Origin: Halopolyspora algeriensis
GTDB lineage: Bacteria > Actinomycetota > Actinomycetes > Mycobacteriales > Pseudonocardiaceae
Direction of reading: 5' to 3'
Assembly: GCF_003337235.1 (NCBI RefSeq)
Contig: NZ_QPJC01000005.1
Span: 186,001 to 250,000 of the forward strand
Length of the DNA: 64,000 nucleotides
Shown here: positions 54,725 through 64,000 of the stretch, one piece after another
Layout: each line of letters starts with the position of its first letter
How positions within the stretch are numbered: the first letter of the stretch is position 1
Made by a program: the position numbers and the translations under genes
The notes under the pieces: generated by a model
Told to the model about the DNA's origin: nothing
The model's database searches: none
What the model saw: the letters and a program-made list of their open reading frames with translations, nothing else

Positions 54725-56221
54725 GTGACAACGCCCAAGCTTGCCCTCACCGACGACGCGGCCGCCACACTGACCGTCGAGGCGCTGATCATCGGTACTG
54801 TTCAGGGTGCGCAGGGCCCGGAGCCGGCACCGGGCGCCGACGAGGTCGCCGCCGCCTTCGACGGGGATCTGAGCAAGGCGCTCGCGGCTTTGGGCGCGAC
54901 CGGCAAGGCCGACGAGGTCGTCAAATTACCGGCGGGGAGCTCGTTGAACGCCGGCATCCTGGTCGCCACGGGTTTGGGCAAGCCGGGCTCGGACGGCGAG
55001 TTCACCGCCGAATCCGTCCGGCGTGCCTCGGGGGCGGCCGCCCGAGCGCTGCCGGGTGTGACCCATGCCGCCACGACGCTGTCCCTGGTGGATCTTTCGG
55101 CCACCGTGCAGGGCACCGTGATGGGCGCCTACTCGTTCACCCGGTACAAATCCGAATCGGGCGACGACCCGGTCGGCAAGGTGGACCTCCTGGTCTCCGG
55201 AGGTGTCAAGGACGAGACGAACAAGGCCACGCTCAAGGGCGCCACCGCCATCGGGGAGGCCGTCAACACGGCCCGCGACCTGATCAACACGCCACCGAAC
55301 GATCTCTTCCCGGCCTCCTTCGCCGAGCGGGCGAGTGAACTGGGCCGTTCGGCGGGCCTGGAAGTGGAGATCTCCGACGCTGATGACCTGCGCAAACACG
55401 GGTATGGCGGGATCCTCGGCGTGGGTGGCGGCTCTTCTCGCCCACCCCGGCTGGTGCGGATGCGCCACAAGGGCGCGAAGGGCGCCAAGAAGGTGGCGCT
55501 GGTGGGCAAGGGCATCACCTTCGACACCGGCGGGATTTCCCTGAAGCCCGCCGCGAACATGGACGAGATGACCTCGGACATGTCGGGGGCTGCCGCGGTG
55601 GTGGCCACGATGGTGCTGGCCGCCAAGCTCAACTACCCGCTGGAGATCACCGCGACCGTGCCGATGGCCGAGAACATGCCCTCCGGCACGGCCTACCGGC
55701 CCGGCGATGTGCTGACCATGTACGGCGGCAAGACCGTCGAGGTGCTCAACACCGATGCGGAAGGCCGGTTGGTCCTGGCCGACGCCATCGCCCGCGCCTG
55801 TGAGGACGGCCCCGACTACCTGGTCGAGACGTCCACCCTGACCGGTGCGCAGGTGGTCTCGCTGGGCAAGCGCACTCCGGGGGTGATGGGCAGTGACGAG
55901 TTCCGCGACCGGGTCGCGGAGCTGTCCCAGGCCACCGGCGAGGCCGGCTGGGCGATGCCGTTGCCGGAGGAATTGCGCGGCGATCTCGACTCGCGGCTGG
56001 CCGACATGGCCAATGTGGCCGGGCACCGCTGGGGTGGAATGCTCGCGGCCGGGCATTTCCTGCGCGAGTTCGTTTCGGAAGGAGTGTCCTGGGCGCACAT
56101 CGATGTGGCCGGTCCCGCCTTCAACGCGAGCTCGCCGTGGGGCTACACCCCCAAGGGCGGAACCGGTGTTCCGGTGCGCACGATGGCCGCCGTACTGGCC
56201 GATATCGCCGAGAACAACTGA
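54725..56221 (+). CDS. pepA: Leucyl aminopeptidase (M17)
   Basis: A 498-residue cytosolic cytoplasmic aminopeptidase with two metal ions, releasing N-terminal residues and helping peptide and glutathione/mycothiol-conjugate turnover. The active site shows [17 protein letters not shown] (Lys, Asp), [15 protein letters not shown] and [13 protein letters not shown] (Asp, Glu, Arg). The N-terminal regulatory domain (about 1-170) is typical. GTG 54725 has GAGAGGA upstream. It corresponds to Rv2213 (pepB). A strong hairpin follows. Confidence 0.94.
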   Translation: MTTPKLALTDDAAATLTVEALIIGTVQGAQGPEPAPGADEVAAAFDGDLSKALAALGATGKADEVVKLPAGSSLNAGILVATGLGKPGSDGEFTAESVRRASGAAARALPGVTHAATTLSLVDLSATVQGTVMGAYSFTRYKSESGDDPVGKVDLLVSGGVKDETNKATLKGATAIGEAVNTARDLINTPPNDLFPASFAERASELGRSAGLEVEISDADDLRKHGYGGILGVGGGSSRPPRLVRMRHKGAKGAKKVALVGKGITFDTGGISLKPAANMDEMTSDMSGAAAVVATMVLAAKLNYPLEITATVPMAENMPSGTAYRPGDVLTMYGGKTVEVLNTDAEGRLVLADAIARACEDGPDYLVETSTLTGAQVVSLGKRTPGVMGSDEFRDRVAELSQATGEAGWAMPLPEELRGDLDSRLADMANVAGHRWGGMLAAGHFLREFVSEGVSWAHIDVAGPAFNASSPWGYTPKGGTGVPVRTMAAVLADIAENN

Positions 56222-56228
56222 TCGTCCC

Positions 56229-56268
56229 CCGGTGGGGCCGCTTTCCCGGGAAGGCGGCCCCACCGGGT
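56229..56268. terminator. Perfect 14-bp bidirectional hairpin after pepA
   Basis: Arms 56229-56242 and 56255-56268 pair perfectly; the loop TTTCCCGGGAAG is itself complementary, so the whole 40 nt is nearly one palindrome. It lies between convergent stops. Confidence 0.85.
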
Positions 56269-56303
56269 CGGAGGCCCCGTGCTCCCGACCCCGCACGGGG
56301 GTA

Positions 56304-56654
56304 TCATTCCCCCAGTGACCTGCGGTACTGCCGTTTCCGCAAGGCACGCTGCCGTGCCTGGTAATCACGCATCCGTTGCGGGTAGCCGGTCTTGGTCACC
56401 TCGTAGAACGGGATCCCCAGCTTGTTGGTGAATCGGTGGGCCGCGTCGGCGCTGCTGACGCGCCGCCGTGTCCATTCACCATCGTGGGCGACCAGCACCA
56501 GAGTCGTCTGCGTCATCGCCGTGGGCGGTTCGACGAACCCCTCCACCCCGCGCCGCTGGGCAGCCCAAGCGCGCAGGTACTCGGTATCCTCCGAGCGTGC
56601 CGGTTTCGCACCTCCGGTGCGCCGCCGACGCCGTAGACGATCGAACAGCCCCAC
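56304..56654 (-). CDS. Small conserved basic protein of unknown function
   Basis: A 116-residue basic protein, annotated in relatives under vague names. It has a very basic start (GLFDRLRRRRRTGG), a helical YLRAWAAQRRGVEGFVEPPTA, a beta pair (MTQTTLVLVAHDGEWTRRRV) and AAHRFTNKLGIPFYEVTKTGYPQRMRDY, then a basic tail. The TLVLVAHDGEW block looks like a small globular core. GTG 56654 has AGGAGG 8 nt upstream. It is divergent from lpdA by 251 nt. No function can be given. Confidence 0.8.
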   Translation of the reverse strand: MGLFDRLRRRRRTGGAKPARSEDTEYLRAWAAQRRGVEGFVEPPTAMTQTTLVLVAHDGEWTRRRVSSADAAHRFTNKLGIPFYEVTKTGYPQRMRDYQARQRALRKRQYRRSLGE

Positions 56655-56905
56655 CGTGCTCGCCTCCTTTTCCCGACGTCCATCCCCGATATTGCCAGTT
56701 CGAGCGCGCACGGCCGTTCGCCGAGTGAAATCCGTTCACGGAGTGTGGGCCAACTGTGACCTCAGGTCTTCCGCGACGAACACCACGCGAAGCCCACATC
56801 GCATCACCGCACCGCGTGGTGACAAGATGAATCCCGGTGCCGGGCTCTGCGCGGGCCCGCGGCGCCACAAGCAAGATGAACAATGATGCTGTCGAGGAGT
56901 GCGAA

Positions 56906-58276
56906 GTGACCGACACGTCCGCCGATCTGGTCGTTCTCGGGGGCGGCTCGGGCGGCTACGCCTGCGCTTTCCGCGCGGCCGAGCTCGGCCTGTCCGTCGT
57001 TCTCATTGAAAAGGACAAGCTCGGTGGGACCTGCCTGCACCGAGGCTGCATCCCCACCAAGGCGCTGTTGCACGCGGCCGAGGTCGCCGACGCCGCCCGG
57101 GACAGCGACCAGGTCGGGGTGAAGACCTCGCTGGAAGGCATCGACATCAATGGCGTGAACTCCTACAAGGACGGCATCGTCAGCAAGCTCTACAAGGGGC
57201 TGCAGGGGCTCGTCAAAGCCCACAAGGTCACCTACGTCGAGGGAGCGGGCACGCTCGTCGACGCCAACACCGTCGAGGTGGACGGCACCCGCTACACCGG
57301 CACCAACGTGGTACTGGCCACCGGTTCGTACTCCAAGACGCTGCCGGGGCTGGAGTTCGGCGGCCGGGTCATCGCCAGCGAGCAGGCGCTGAACCTCGAC
57401 TATGTGCCGGACAAGGTCGTGGTGCTGGGTGGCGGTGTCATCGGTGTCGAGTTCGCCAGCGTGTGGCGATCCTTCGGCGCCGAGGTGACCATCGTCGAGG
57501 CCCTGCCGCATCTGGTTCCCAACGAGGACGAGTACTCCTCCAAGCAGCTCGAGCGGGCATTCCGCAAGCGCGGCATCAAGTTCAAGACCGGGGTGAAGTT
57601 CACCGGCGCCGAGCAGACCGACTCGGGGGTGACCGTCAGCCTGGAAAACGGCGACCAACTCGACGCCGATCTCCTGCTGGTCGCGGTCGGTCGCGGGGCC
57701 AACACCGCGGGCCACGGCTTCGAGGAGGCCGGGGTGGCCATGGAGCGCGGCTTCGTGCGCACCGATGAGCGCCTGCGCACCAACCTGCCGGGCGTCTACG
57801 CCGTCGGCGACATCGTGCCCGGTCTGCAGCTGGCCCACCGCGGTTTCCAGCAGGGCATCTTCATCGCCGAGGACATCGCCGGGAAGAACCCGCCGGTGAT
57901 CGACGAGGCCGGGATCCCCCGGGTCACCTACTCCCAGCCCGAGGTGGCCTCGGTCGGGTTGACCGAGGCCGCTGCCAAGGAACAGTACGGCCAGGTCGAG
58001 ACGTTCACCTACGATCTGGCGGGCAACGGCAAAAGCCAGATCCTCAAGACCGCAGGCGCCGTCAAGGTCGTCCGGGAACCCGAGGGGCCCGTGCTCGGCC
58101 TGCACCTGGTCGGCGAGCGCGTGGGCGAACTCATCGGCGAGGGTCAGCTGATCTACAACTGGGAGGCCCTGCCCGAGGACGTCGCTCCCCTGGTGCACGC
58201 CCACCCGACCCAGACCGAAGCTCTCGGCGAAGCCCACCTCGCGCTGGCAGGCAAGCCGCTGCACGTACACGGCTGA
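56906..58276 (+). CDS. lpdA: Dihydrolipoyl dehydrogenase (E3)
   Basis: A 456-residue flavoprotein that reoxidises lipoyl groups with NAD+ for 2-oxo acid dehydrogenases and the glycine cleavage system. The FAD motif is LGGGSGGYACAFRAAELG, the redox disulfide is GTCLHRGCIPTK (Cys43, Cys48), the NAD motif is VVLGGGVIGVEFASVW and the catalytic base lies in HAHPTQTE. GTG 56906 has GAGGAG 6 nt upstream. sucB follows 78 nt later, so E3 and E2 are made together. Confidence 0.95.
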   Translation: MTDTSADLVVLGGGSGGYACAFRAAELGLSVVLIEKDKLGGTCLHRGCIPTKALLHAAEVADAARDSDQVGVKTSLEGIDINGVNSYKDGIVSKLYKGLQGLVKAHKVTYVEGAGTLVDANTVEVDGTRYTGTNVVLATGSYSKTLPGLEFGGRVIASEQALNLDYVPDKVVVLGGGVIGVEFASVWRSFGAEVTIVEALPHLVPNEDEYSSKQLERAFRKRGIKFKTGVKFTGAEQTDSGVTVSLENGDQLDADLLLVAVGRGANTAGHGFEEAGVAMERGFVRTDERLRTNLPGVYAVGDIVPGLQLAHRGFQQGIFIAEDIAGKNPPVIDEAGIPRVTYSQPEVASVGLTEAAAKEQYGQVETFTYDLAGNGKSQILKTAGAVKVVREPEGPVLGLHLVGERVGELIGEGQLIYNWEALPEDVAPLVHAHPTQTEALGEAHLALAGKPLHVHG

Positions 58277-58354
58277 CGGCGAGTCCGTCGGCCGCTGCAG
58301 GCAGTTCCGCCCAGACCAGCCACACCCCGCCACACCACGAGGAGTCAGCAACAG

Positions 58355-60166
58355 ATGGCCTTCTCCGTCCAGATGCCGGCACTCGGCGAGAGCGTCAGCG
58401 AGGGCACGATCACCCGGTGGCTCAAGCAAGTCGGAGACACCGTCGAGGTCGACGAGCCCCTGCTGGAGGTCTCCACCGACAAGGTCGACACCGAGATCCC
58501 CTCCCCGGCAGCGGGGGTTCTGCAGAACATCGTCGCCAGTGAGGACGACACCGTCGAGGTCGGCGGTGAGCTGGCCGTGATCGACGACGGCTCCGGGGGC
58601 GCTCCGGCTCAGCAGGAGCAGCCCGCCGCCGAACCCCAGCAGCAGGAACCGGCCCCCGCTCAGCAAGCTCCGGAAGCCCCGGCACAGCCGCAGCCCGAGG
58701 CCGCCCCCTCTGCAGCGGCGTCGTCCGGACCGGCTCAGGGCACGGATGTGCAGATGCCGGCACTCGGTGAGAGCGTCGGCGAGGGCACGATCACCCGGTG
58801 GCTCAAGCAGGTCGGAGACACCGTCGAGGTCGACGAGCCCCTGCTGGAGGTCTCCACCGACAAGGTCGACACCGAGATCCCCTCCCCGGCAGCGGGCACG
58901 CTGCTGGAGATCTCGGCGAGCGAGGACGACACCGTCGAGGTCGGCGGCAAGCTCGCCGTCATCGGTGAGCAGGGCGCCGCTCCGTCCGCCCCGCAGCAGC
59001 CCGAGCCTCAGCCCGAGCCTCAGCCCGAACCGGAGCCCGAACCGGCTCCCCCACCCCAGCAGCCGACCCAGCAGGAGCAGCCCGCCCAGCCGCAGCAGCC
59101 CGCCCAGCAGGAGCAGCCGGCCCAGCAGGCTGAGCCACAGCCGGCTCCGGCTCAACCGGAACCGCAACCACAGCCGGCTCCGGCCTCCGAGGCCCCCAGC
59201 GGCGGCGGCCCGTATGTGACGCCGCTGGTGCGCAAGCTCGCCAACGAGCACGGCATCGACCTGAACACCCTGCAGGGGACCGGCGTCGGCGGGCGTATCC
59301 GTAAGCAGGACGTCCAGGCGGCGGTCAACGCCAAGCAGCAGGCTCGTCCGGCCGAGCCGTCGGCCCCGGCCGCGCCGTCGACGGCCCCGGCCGCTCCGGC
59401 CGCTTCCGCCCCCCAGTTGGAGCCCTCGGCCGAAGCCCAGGCACTGCGCGGCACCACGCAGAAGATGTCGCGGCTGCGCCAGGTCCTGGCCCAGCGGATG
59501 GTGGAATCGCTGCAGACGGCAGCGCAACTGACCACGGTGATCGAGGCCGACGTCACCAGGATCGCCCGGCTGCGGGACCGCGCCAAGCACAACTTCGAGG
59601 CCTCCGAAGGCGTCAAGCTGTCCTTCCTGCCCTTCTTCGCCAAGGCCACCGTCGAGGCGCTGAAGCTGCACCCGAAGCTCAACGCCTCGGTCGACGAACA
59701 AGCCAAGGAGATCACCTACCACGGGGCCGAGCACCTGTCGATCGCCGTGGACACCGACCGGGGACTGCTCAGCCCGGTGATCCACGATGCCGGTGATCTC
59801 AACCTCGGCGGGCTGGCGCGCAAGATCGCCGATGTCGCCGAGCGCACCCGCAACAGCCAGGTCAAGCCGGACGAGCTCAGCGGTGGAACGTTCACGCTGA
59901 CCAACACCGGCAGCAGGGGCGCACTGTTCGACACGCCGATCCTGAACCCGCCCCAGGTGGGCATGCTCGGCACCGGCAGCGTCGTCAAGCGCCCCGTCGT
60001 AGTCTCCGACGAGGCCGGTGGGGACACCATCGCGATCCGCTCGATGGTCTACCTCGCGCTGTCCTACGACCACCGGCTGGTCGACGGCGCCGACGCGGCC
60101 CGATTCCTCAACACCCTCAAGCAGCGGATCGAGGAAGGCTCCTTCGAAGCCGACCTGGGGCTGTAA
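58355..60166 (+). CDS. sucB: 2-oxoglutarate/pyruvate dehydrogenase E2 with two lipoyl domains
   Basis: A 603-residue dihydrolipoyl acyltransferase. Two lipoyl domains (about 2-76 and 129-203; Lys43 and Lys170 in STDKVDTE) are joined by Pro/Ala/Gln/Glu-rich linkers, an E3-binding domain follows ([27 protein letters not shown]), then the catalytic core ending [16 protein letters not shown] (His near 573). In actinobacteria this protein (DlaT/SucB) serves both pyruvate and 2-oxoglutarate complexes. The two lipoyl-coding segments are almost identical in DNA. lipB lies 1.1 kb downstream. Confidence 0.94.
   Translation: MAFSVQMPALGESVSEGTITRWLKQVGDTVEVDEPLLEVSTDKVDTEIPSPAAGVLQNIVASEDDTVEVGGELAVIDDGSGGAPAQQEQPAAEPQQQEPAPAQQAPEAPAQPQPEAAPSAAASSGPAQGTDVQMPALGESVGEGTITRWLKQVGDTVEVDEPLLEVSTDKVDTEIPSPAAGTLLEISASEDDTVEVGGKLAVIGEQGAAPSAPQQPEPQPEPQPEPEPEPAPPPQQPTQQEQPAQPQQPAQQEQPAQQAEPQPAPAQPEPQPQPAPASEAPSGGGPYVTPLVRKLANEHGIDLNTLQGTGVGGRIRKQDVQAAVNAKQQARPAEPSAPAAPSTAPAAPAASAPQLEPSAEAQALRGTTQKMSRLRQVLAQRMVESLQTAAQLTTVIEADVTRIARLRDRAKHNFEASEGVKLSFLPFFAKATVEALKLHPKLNASVDEQAKEITYHGAEHLSIAVDTDRGLLSPVIHDAGDLNLGGLARKIADVAERTRNSQVKPDELSGGTFTLTNTGSRGALFDTPILNPPQVGMLGTGSVVKRPVVVSDEAGGDTIAIRSMVYLALSYDHRLVDGADAARFLNTLKQRIEEGSFEADLGL
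58370..58515 (+). repeat. Direct repeat copy 1 within sucB (first lipoyl domain)
   Basis: These 146 nt recur at 58751-58896 (offset 381 nt, 127 codons) with only three mismatches that I count, two of them silent. It encodes the core of lipoyl domain 1. Confidence 0.9.
58751..58896 (+). repeat. Direct repeat copy 2 within sucB (second lipoyl domain)
   Basis: Second copy of the 146-nt lipoyl-domain repeat. It differs from the first by a silent change in a Gly codon, Ser to Gly, and a silent change in a Gln codon. Confidence 0.9.
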
Positions 60167-60182
60167 CCCATACGACGCCCAC

Positions 60183-60221
60183 AACGGGGCCGTCCACCCG
60201 CAACCGGTGGGCGGCCCCGTT
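60183..60221 (+). terminator. Terminator after sucB
   Basis: A 16-bp stem (60183-60198 with 60206-60221, one G-U pair) with a 7-nt loop, 17 nt after the sucB stop, followed by a T-rich run (TTCCGTTTC). Confidence 0.8.
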
Positions 60222-60361
60222 TCCGTTTCGGACGTTCACACGTTCGAAACACCTGCTCGGTGCCTGCGGCAGCACGAACAGCCCCGCGAACACGAACCGT
60301 GCCCCATTGATCACGGAAAGTCAGACTCGCGTCGCGGCGATCACTGCGCCATGATCGGAAC

Positions 60362-61246
60362 ATGCGCGTGGTTATCGCCGGCTCGTCGGGCTTGATCGGG
60401 ACCAGTCTCGTTCCCGCCCTGCGCCAGGCACGGCACGAGGTGATCAGACTGGTGCGCACCCGTCCGAAGGCCCCGGACGAGCGCATCTGGGACCCCGATG
60501 CGGGCACCTTCGACGAGGGCGCCCTCGACGGTGCCGATGCCGTGGTGAACCTCTGCGGCGCGGGCTTGGGTGACAAGCGTTGGACACCTCAGCGCAAACG
60601 CCACCTGGTGTACTCACGAACCCGGCCCACCTCGGTGCTGGCGCGGGCCGTCGCCGAACGAGGAGTGCCCGTCCTGGTCAACGGTTCCGGCGTGGGGTAC
60701 TACGGCGACTGCGGCGATCGGATCGTCACCGAATCGACGCCTGCCGGTACGGGATTTCTCGCCAATCTCTGCCGGCGATGGGAAGCGGCGACCGAACCGG
60801 CGACAGGCGTCCGCGTCGTCCGGATCCGCAGTGGTCTCGTCCTCTCCCCGTCCGGGGGCCTGCTCGGGTCGCTCAAGCCGCTTTTCGCCTGCATGCTCGG
60901 CGGCCGGCTCGGCGACGGGCGCCAGTACATGCCCTGGATCTCGCTGGACGACGAGGTGGCCGCGATTCGTTTCGCGGTGGAAAACCCCGACATCTCGGGA
61001 CCGGTCAACCTCACCGGACCCGCCCCTGTCACCAATGCCGAATTCACCGGAACTCTCGGGGAGGTGCTGGGCAGGCCCGCCCCCTGGATGGTCCCGGCGT
61101 TCGCCCTGCGGGCGGTACTGGGCGAATTCGCCGACGAGGGCGCACTGGCCGGCCAGCGTGCCCTGCCCACCGTGCTGGAACAGCACGGATTCACCTTCCA
61201 GCACCCCTCCGTCGATGCTGCTCTCGCGGCTGCTGTCGCCGCCTGA
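60362..61246 (+). CDS. TIGR01777-family NAD-dependent epimerase/dehydratase-like protein
   Basis: A 294-residue extended-SDR protein, matching Rv2216. VIAGSSGLIGTSLVPAL is the dinucleotide-binding loop, ALDGADAVVNLCGAGLGDKRW follows, and GSGVGYYGDCGDRIVTE has the Tyr-containing catalytic region without a standard YxxxK. The C-terminal block RALPTVLEQHGFTFQHPSVDAAL is typical of the family. ATG 60362 follows CATGAT by 6 nt, a variant -10 box. Its function is unknown; it is always near lipB and sucB in relatives I recall. Confidence 0.88.
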   Translation: MRVVIAGSSGLIGTSLVPALRQARHEVIRLVRTRPKAPDERIWDPDAGTFDEGALDGADAVVNLCGAGLGDKRWTPQRKRHLVYSRTRPTSVLARAVAERGVPVLVNGSGVGYYGDCGDRIVTESTPAGTGFLANLCRRWEAATEPATGVRVVRIRSGLVLSPSGGLLGSLKPLFACMLGGRLGDGRQYMPWISLDDEVAAIRFAVENPDISGPVNLTGPAPVTNAEFTGTLGEVLGRPAPWMVPAFALRAVLGEFADEGALAGQRALPTVLEQHGFTFQHPSVDAALAAAVAA

Positions 61247-61257
61247 CGGGTCTCGAG

Positions 61258-61270
61258 TATCCTCGGCCGG
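61258..61270 (+). promoter_or_regulatory. -10 box of leaderless promoter for lipB
   Basis: TATCCT (61258-61263) is followed by 7 nt and the GTG at 61271. It lies just after the stop of the epimerase gene. Confidence 0.6.
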
Positions 61271-62020
61271 GTGAGTCGCGCCGACATTTCCTGCCGTACC
61301 TCGTCAGAGCCGGTCGAGGTACGCGAGCTGGGCACCATCGAGTATCTGTCCGCGTGGGATCTGCAACGGCAACTGGCCGTCGAGCGCACCGAGAATTCCG
61401 GCCGGGACACCCTGCTCCTGCTGGAGCATCCTTCCGTCTACACCGCGGGCAAGCGCACCGAACCCGAAGACCGTCCCCAGGACGGCACCCCGGTGATCGA
61501 CGTCGACCGCGGCGGAAAGATCACCTGGCACGGACCGGGTCAGCTCGTCGGCTACCCGATCCTGCAGCTGGCCGACCCGATCGACGTCGTGGACTACGTG
61601 CGCCGACTGGAGCAGGCACTGATCCGGGTGTGCGACCGGTTCGGCATCCACACCGGGCGTGTCGAGGGGCGCAGCGGAGTGTGGCTCCCCGCCGACGATC
61701 GCGGACCGGAACGCAAGATCGCCGCGATCGGAATCCGTGTGCAGCGTGGCGTGACGATGCACGGGCTCGAACTCAACTGCAACGCGGACATGGCCGAGTT
61801 CGACCGGATCGTGCCCTGCGGCATCCGGGACGCGGGCGTGACCTCCCTGTCGCGGGAGCTGGGCCGCGACGTCTCCGTCACCGAGGCACTACCGCTGGTC
61901 CGGCAGGATGTCCTCGACGCGCTGGAGGGCACCCTGCCGGTCACCGAACGCAGTATCACTCGTGAGGAGGCCCCTGCCGCGGCAGGTGTCACTCTCGACC
62001 TGGACCCGACGCTGCACTGA
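61271..62020 (+). CDS. lipB: Lipoyl(octanoyl) transferase
   Basis: A 249-residue LipB that transfers octanoate from acyl carrier protein to lipoyl domains such as those of Suc[38 protein letters not shown] and [25 protein letters not shown] are the family blocks, with the catalytic Lys in KIAAIG and Cys in RIVPCGI. The GTG is preceded by TATCCT at 7 nt. In M. tuberculosis lipA follows directly; here an LLM gene on the other strand follows instead. Confidence 0.95.
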   Translation: MSRADISCRTSSEPVEVRELGTIEYLSAWDLQRQLAVERTENSGRDTLLLLEHPSVYTAGKRTEPEDRPQDGTPVIDVDRGGKITWHGPGQLVGYPILQLADPIDVVDYVRRLEQALIRVCDRFGIHTGRVEGRSGVWLPADDRGPERKIAAIGIRVQRGVTMHGLELNCNADMAEFDRIVPCGIRDAGVTSLSRELGRDVSVTEALPLVRQDVLDALEGTLPVTERSITREEAPAAAGVTLDLDPTLH

Positions 62021-62047
62021 CGAGCAAGCGCAACGCGATAGCTGCGA

Positions 62048-62995
62048 TCAGTCGAGCTGCGGAGTCACCTCCGAGGCGATGAGTTCGAGCTGATCGAGGT
62101 CGGAGACGTCGAGAAGCTGCAGATAAGCGCGGGTGATGCCGGTGCGTTGCCGCCATGTCCCGATCGTGTCCACGACCTCGGCGGGGGTTCCGGTGAGGCC
62201 ATTGGCACGCAGCTCGTCGACGTCGCGGCCGATCACCTCGGCACGACGCGCGATCTGCGCCTCGTCCTTGCCCACGCACACCACCAGCGCCGCCGAGCGC
62301 ACGAGCTCCGCAGGGTCGCGGCCGATTGCCGTGCAGGCCTGCTCGACCCGCTCGAACTGGTCGGCGGCCGTGGCCATGTCGACGAAGGGCAGGTTGAACT
62401 CGTCGGCGAACCTGGCGGCCAGCGCCGGAGTCCTCTTCTTGCCCGCCCCACCGATCAACACCGGCGGGCGCGGCCGCTGTACGGGTTTCGGCAGGGCCGG
62501 CGAGTCGGCCAACCGATAGTAGGTGCCGTCGTAGTCGAAGGTCTCGCCGCTCGGAGTGCCCCACAAACCGGTGACGATCTCGAGCTGCTCGGCGTAGCGG
62601 TCGAACCGCTCCCGCAGCGAGGGAAACGGGATGCCGTAGGCGGTGTGCTCGTCGGCATACCAGCCGGTACCGAGCCCGAACTCGATCCGGCCGCCGGACA
62701 TCTGGTCGGCCTGGGCGGCGGAGATGGCCAGCGGACCCGGTAGCCGGAAGGTCGCGGCACTCATCAGTGTGCCCAGCCGCAGGCGTGTCGTCTCCCGTGC
62801 CAGCCCTGCCAGGGTCAGCCAGGCGTCGGTGGGCCCCGGTTCGCCCGAGACCGGGCCCATCTTCAGGTAGTGATCGGAACGGAAGAAGGCGTCGTACCCG
62901 GCCGATTCGGCGGTGGTGGCCACACGCAGCAGATCGTCGTAGGTGGCACCCTGCTGGGGTTCGGTGAACACTCTGAGCTTGAAGTCCTCGTACAC
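62048..62995 (-). CDS. LLM-class F420-dependent oxidoreductase
   Basis: A 315-residue luciferase-like TIM-barrel flavin or deazaflavin enzyme. LRVFTEPQQGATYDDLLRVATTAESAGYDAFFRSDHYL opens the family, LRLGTLMSAATFRLPGPLAISAAQADQMSGGRIEFGLGTGWYADEH is the cofactor-binding region, and RPPVLIGGAGKKRTPALAARFADEFN follows. It probably uses F420 (actinobacterial group). GTG 62995 follows TAGCCT by 8 nt. It is divergent from the SDR gene. The substrate is unknown. Confidence 0.9.
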   Translation of the reverse strand: MYEDFKLRVFTEPQQGATYDDLLRVATTAESAGYDAFFRSDHYLKMGPVSGEPGPTDAWLTLAGLARETTRLRLGTLMSAATFRLPGPLAISAAQADQMSGGRIEFGLGTGWYADEHTAYGIPFPSLRERFDRYAEQLEIVTGLWGTPSGETFDYDGTYYRLADSPALPKPVQRPRPPVLIGGAGKKRTPALAARFADEFNLPFVDMATAADQFERVEQACTAIGRDPAELVRSAALVVCVGKDEAQIARRAEVIGRDVDELRANGLTGTPAEVVDTIGTWRQRTGITRAYLQLLDVSDLDQLELIASEVTPQLD

Positions 62996-63064
62996 GGCTT
63001 TCGAGGCTAATCTCGCTTCCACCACGCCTGCGAGGTGACGTCCCCCATCCGGTACAGATGGGAC

Positions 63065-64000
63065 ATGCCCACGTGGACCGAAGCCGATATTCCCGACCAG
63101 TCCGGCCGCACAGTGCTGATCACCGGCGCGAACTCCGGTTTGGGGCTGCACAGTGCCCGGATCCTGGCCGCGAAGGGAGCTCACCTGCTCCTCGCGTGCC
63201 GCGACGTCGAACGCGGCAGACAAGCGCTGTCTCTGGTGGCCGCCCGCAGCACCGTCGAACCGCGCGTGATCGAACTGGACCTCACCGACCTCACCTCCGT
63301 CCGCAAGGCCGCCGCCGAGGTACGGGAACGCACCGGTGACGCCCTCGACGTGCTGATGAACAACGCCGGTGTCATGGCGACTCCGTTCCACCGCACCAGT
63401 GACGGTTTCGAGCTGCAGATCGGCACCAACCATCTCGGTCACGCCGCGCTGACCTGGCTGCTGATGCCCGCCCTGCGCAATCGCGCGGGAGCGCGCGTGG
63501 TCACACTGTCCAGCCTCGCCCACCACGGCGGCCACCTCGATACCGGCGATCTGAACTTCCGGCGCCGCCGCTACACCCCGGTCGCGGCGTATTCGCAATC
63601 CAAGCTCGCCAACGCGCTGTTCGCGCTCGAACTGGACCGCCGGGCCCGCCACGCGCAGCTCGACCTCACGAGCGTGGCTGCCCATCCGGGTATGAGCAAC
63701 ACCGAGCTGACCACCAACTCAGCCCGGCAGCGCTCCCTGCCTCCCGTGCTGAACCGGGTGGTCGGCGCGGTCACCGGGTTGGTCACACAGCCGGTCGAGC
63801 TCGGGGTGCTGCCGCAGCTGTGCGCGGCGACCGCCCCCGGAGTCCGCGGCGGCAGCTACTTCGGTCCCAGCGGGCTCGCCGAGACTCGCGGCCATCCCCG
63901 GCACGCCCGCCTCAGCGCCGCGGCCACCGACGCGACAACCGCTGCTCGCCTGTGGGAGATCACCGCCGAGCTGACGGATACGGTGCCCGATCCCACGTGA
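63065..64000 (+). CDS. Short-chain dehydrogenase/reductase
   Basis: A 311-residue classical SDR of the retinol-dehydrogenase-like or oxidoreductase group. The cofactor loop is TGANSGLGLHSA, the structural motif NNAGVM, the catalytic Ser lies in VVTLSSLAHH and YSQSK supplies Tyr and Lys. Arg after the second strand (LACRDVERGR) suggests NADP(H). ATG 63065 begins close to the fold; GTG 63035 is the alternative. The TGA is the last codon of the window. The substrate is unknown. Confidence 0.92.
   Translation: MPTWTEADIPDQSGRTVLITGANSGLGLHSARILAAKGAHLLLACRDVERGRQALSLVAARSTVEPRVIELDLTDLTSVRKAAAEVRERTGDALDVLMNNAGVMATPFHRTSDGFELQIGTNHLGHAALTWLLMPALRNRAGARVVTLSSLAHHGGHLDTGDLNFRRRRYTPVAAYSQSKLANALFALELDRRARHAQLDLTSVAAHPGMSNTELTTNSARQRSLPPVLNRVVGAVTGLVTQPVELGVLPQLCAATAPGVRGGSYFGPSGLAETRGHPRHARLSAAATDATTAARLWEITAELTDTVPDPT

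Overview
The window is a 64 kb piece of a high-GC chromosome whose gene content points to an actinomycete, most likely of the Pseudonocardiales. The evidence is GTG-rich starts, cytochrome bcc (QcrCAB) with a Rieske protein of three membrane helices, class II DAHP synthase, an F420-type LLM oxidoreductase, MptA mannosyltransferase, and a gene order that follows the Mycobacterium tuberculosis Rv2171-Rv2217 block. That comparison is from memory of the M. tuberculosis map, not a search. The genus cannot be fixed from what I can see. I see no insertion sequence, prophage, CRISPR array, rRNA or tRNA; this is chromosomal core with single-gene cargo between conserved blocks.

Layout. 1-9.7 kb: the C-terminal part of an Lhr helicase, a maleylpyruvate-isomerase-like protein, a GNAT acetyltransferase, a DUF885 protein, LppM and a polyprenyl diphosphate synthase. 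9.7-17.6 kb: an Rv2175c-like DNA-binding protein divergent from PknL (with four PASTA repeats), MptA, AroG preceded by a 14-codon leader ORF, a phosphofructokinase with pyrophosphate-type active-site residues, and an Rv2179c-like exoribonuclease. 17.6-28.2 kb: PlsC-type acyltransferase, a small membrane protein, the tight operon ArsA-like ATPase / CPLC protein / ROK glucokinase, an SRPBCC protein, a metallophosphoesterase, FadD15, a membrane-anchored metallopeptidase and a NlpC/P60 hydrolase with a long leader. 28.7-32.4 kb: a NYN-domain coiled-coil protein divergent from an exonuclease/GIY-YIG/UVR fusion, and a PPOX protein.

32.5-43.2 kb is the aerobic respiratory core: ctaE, qcrC, qcrA, qcrB on the minus strand, ctaC and ctaF nearby, with trpD (preceded by a pseudo-receiver gene) and asnB between and beside them. 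43.2-53 kb: a BBE-like FAD oxidoreductase, an S4 protein, an ErpA/HesB iron-sulfur protein, a DUF3043 membrane protein, an aldo/keto reductase, cobU-cobT-cobS for the lower loop of cobalamin, a MoaD-like sulfur carrier paired with an Asp-box propeller, and ilvE. 53-64 kb: an APC permease, leucyl aminopeptidase, a small conserved protein, lpdA and sucB (2-oxo acid dehydrogenase E3 and E2), a TIGR01777 epimerase, lipB (which supplies the octanoyl group for lipoate on SucB), an LLM oxidoreductase and an SDR that ends on the last base.

Cross-cutting points. Eleven genes have a TANNNT box ending 6 or 7 nt before the start codon, the signature of leaderless transcripts. Several transcription units end in long, perfect hairpins without a U-tract. 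The most promising undescribed items are the leader ORF overlapping aroG, a multi-helix AT-richer element between cobS and the MoaD gene, the MoaD/propeller pair, and the ArsA/CPLC/glucokinase operon.
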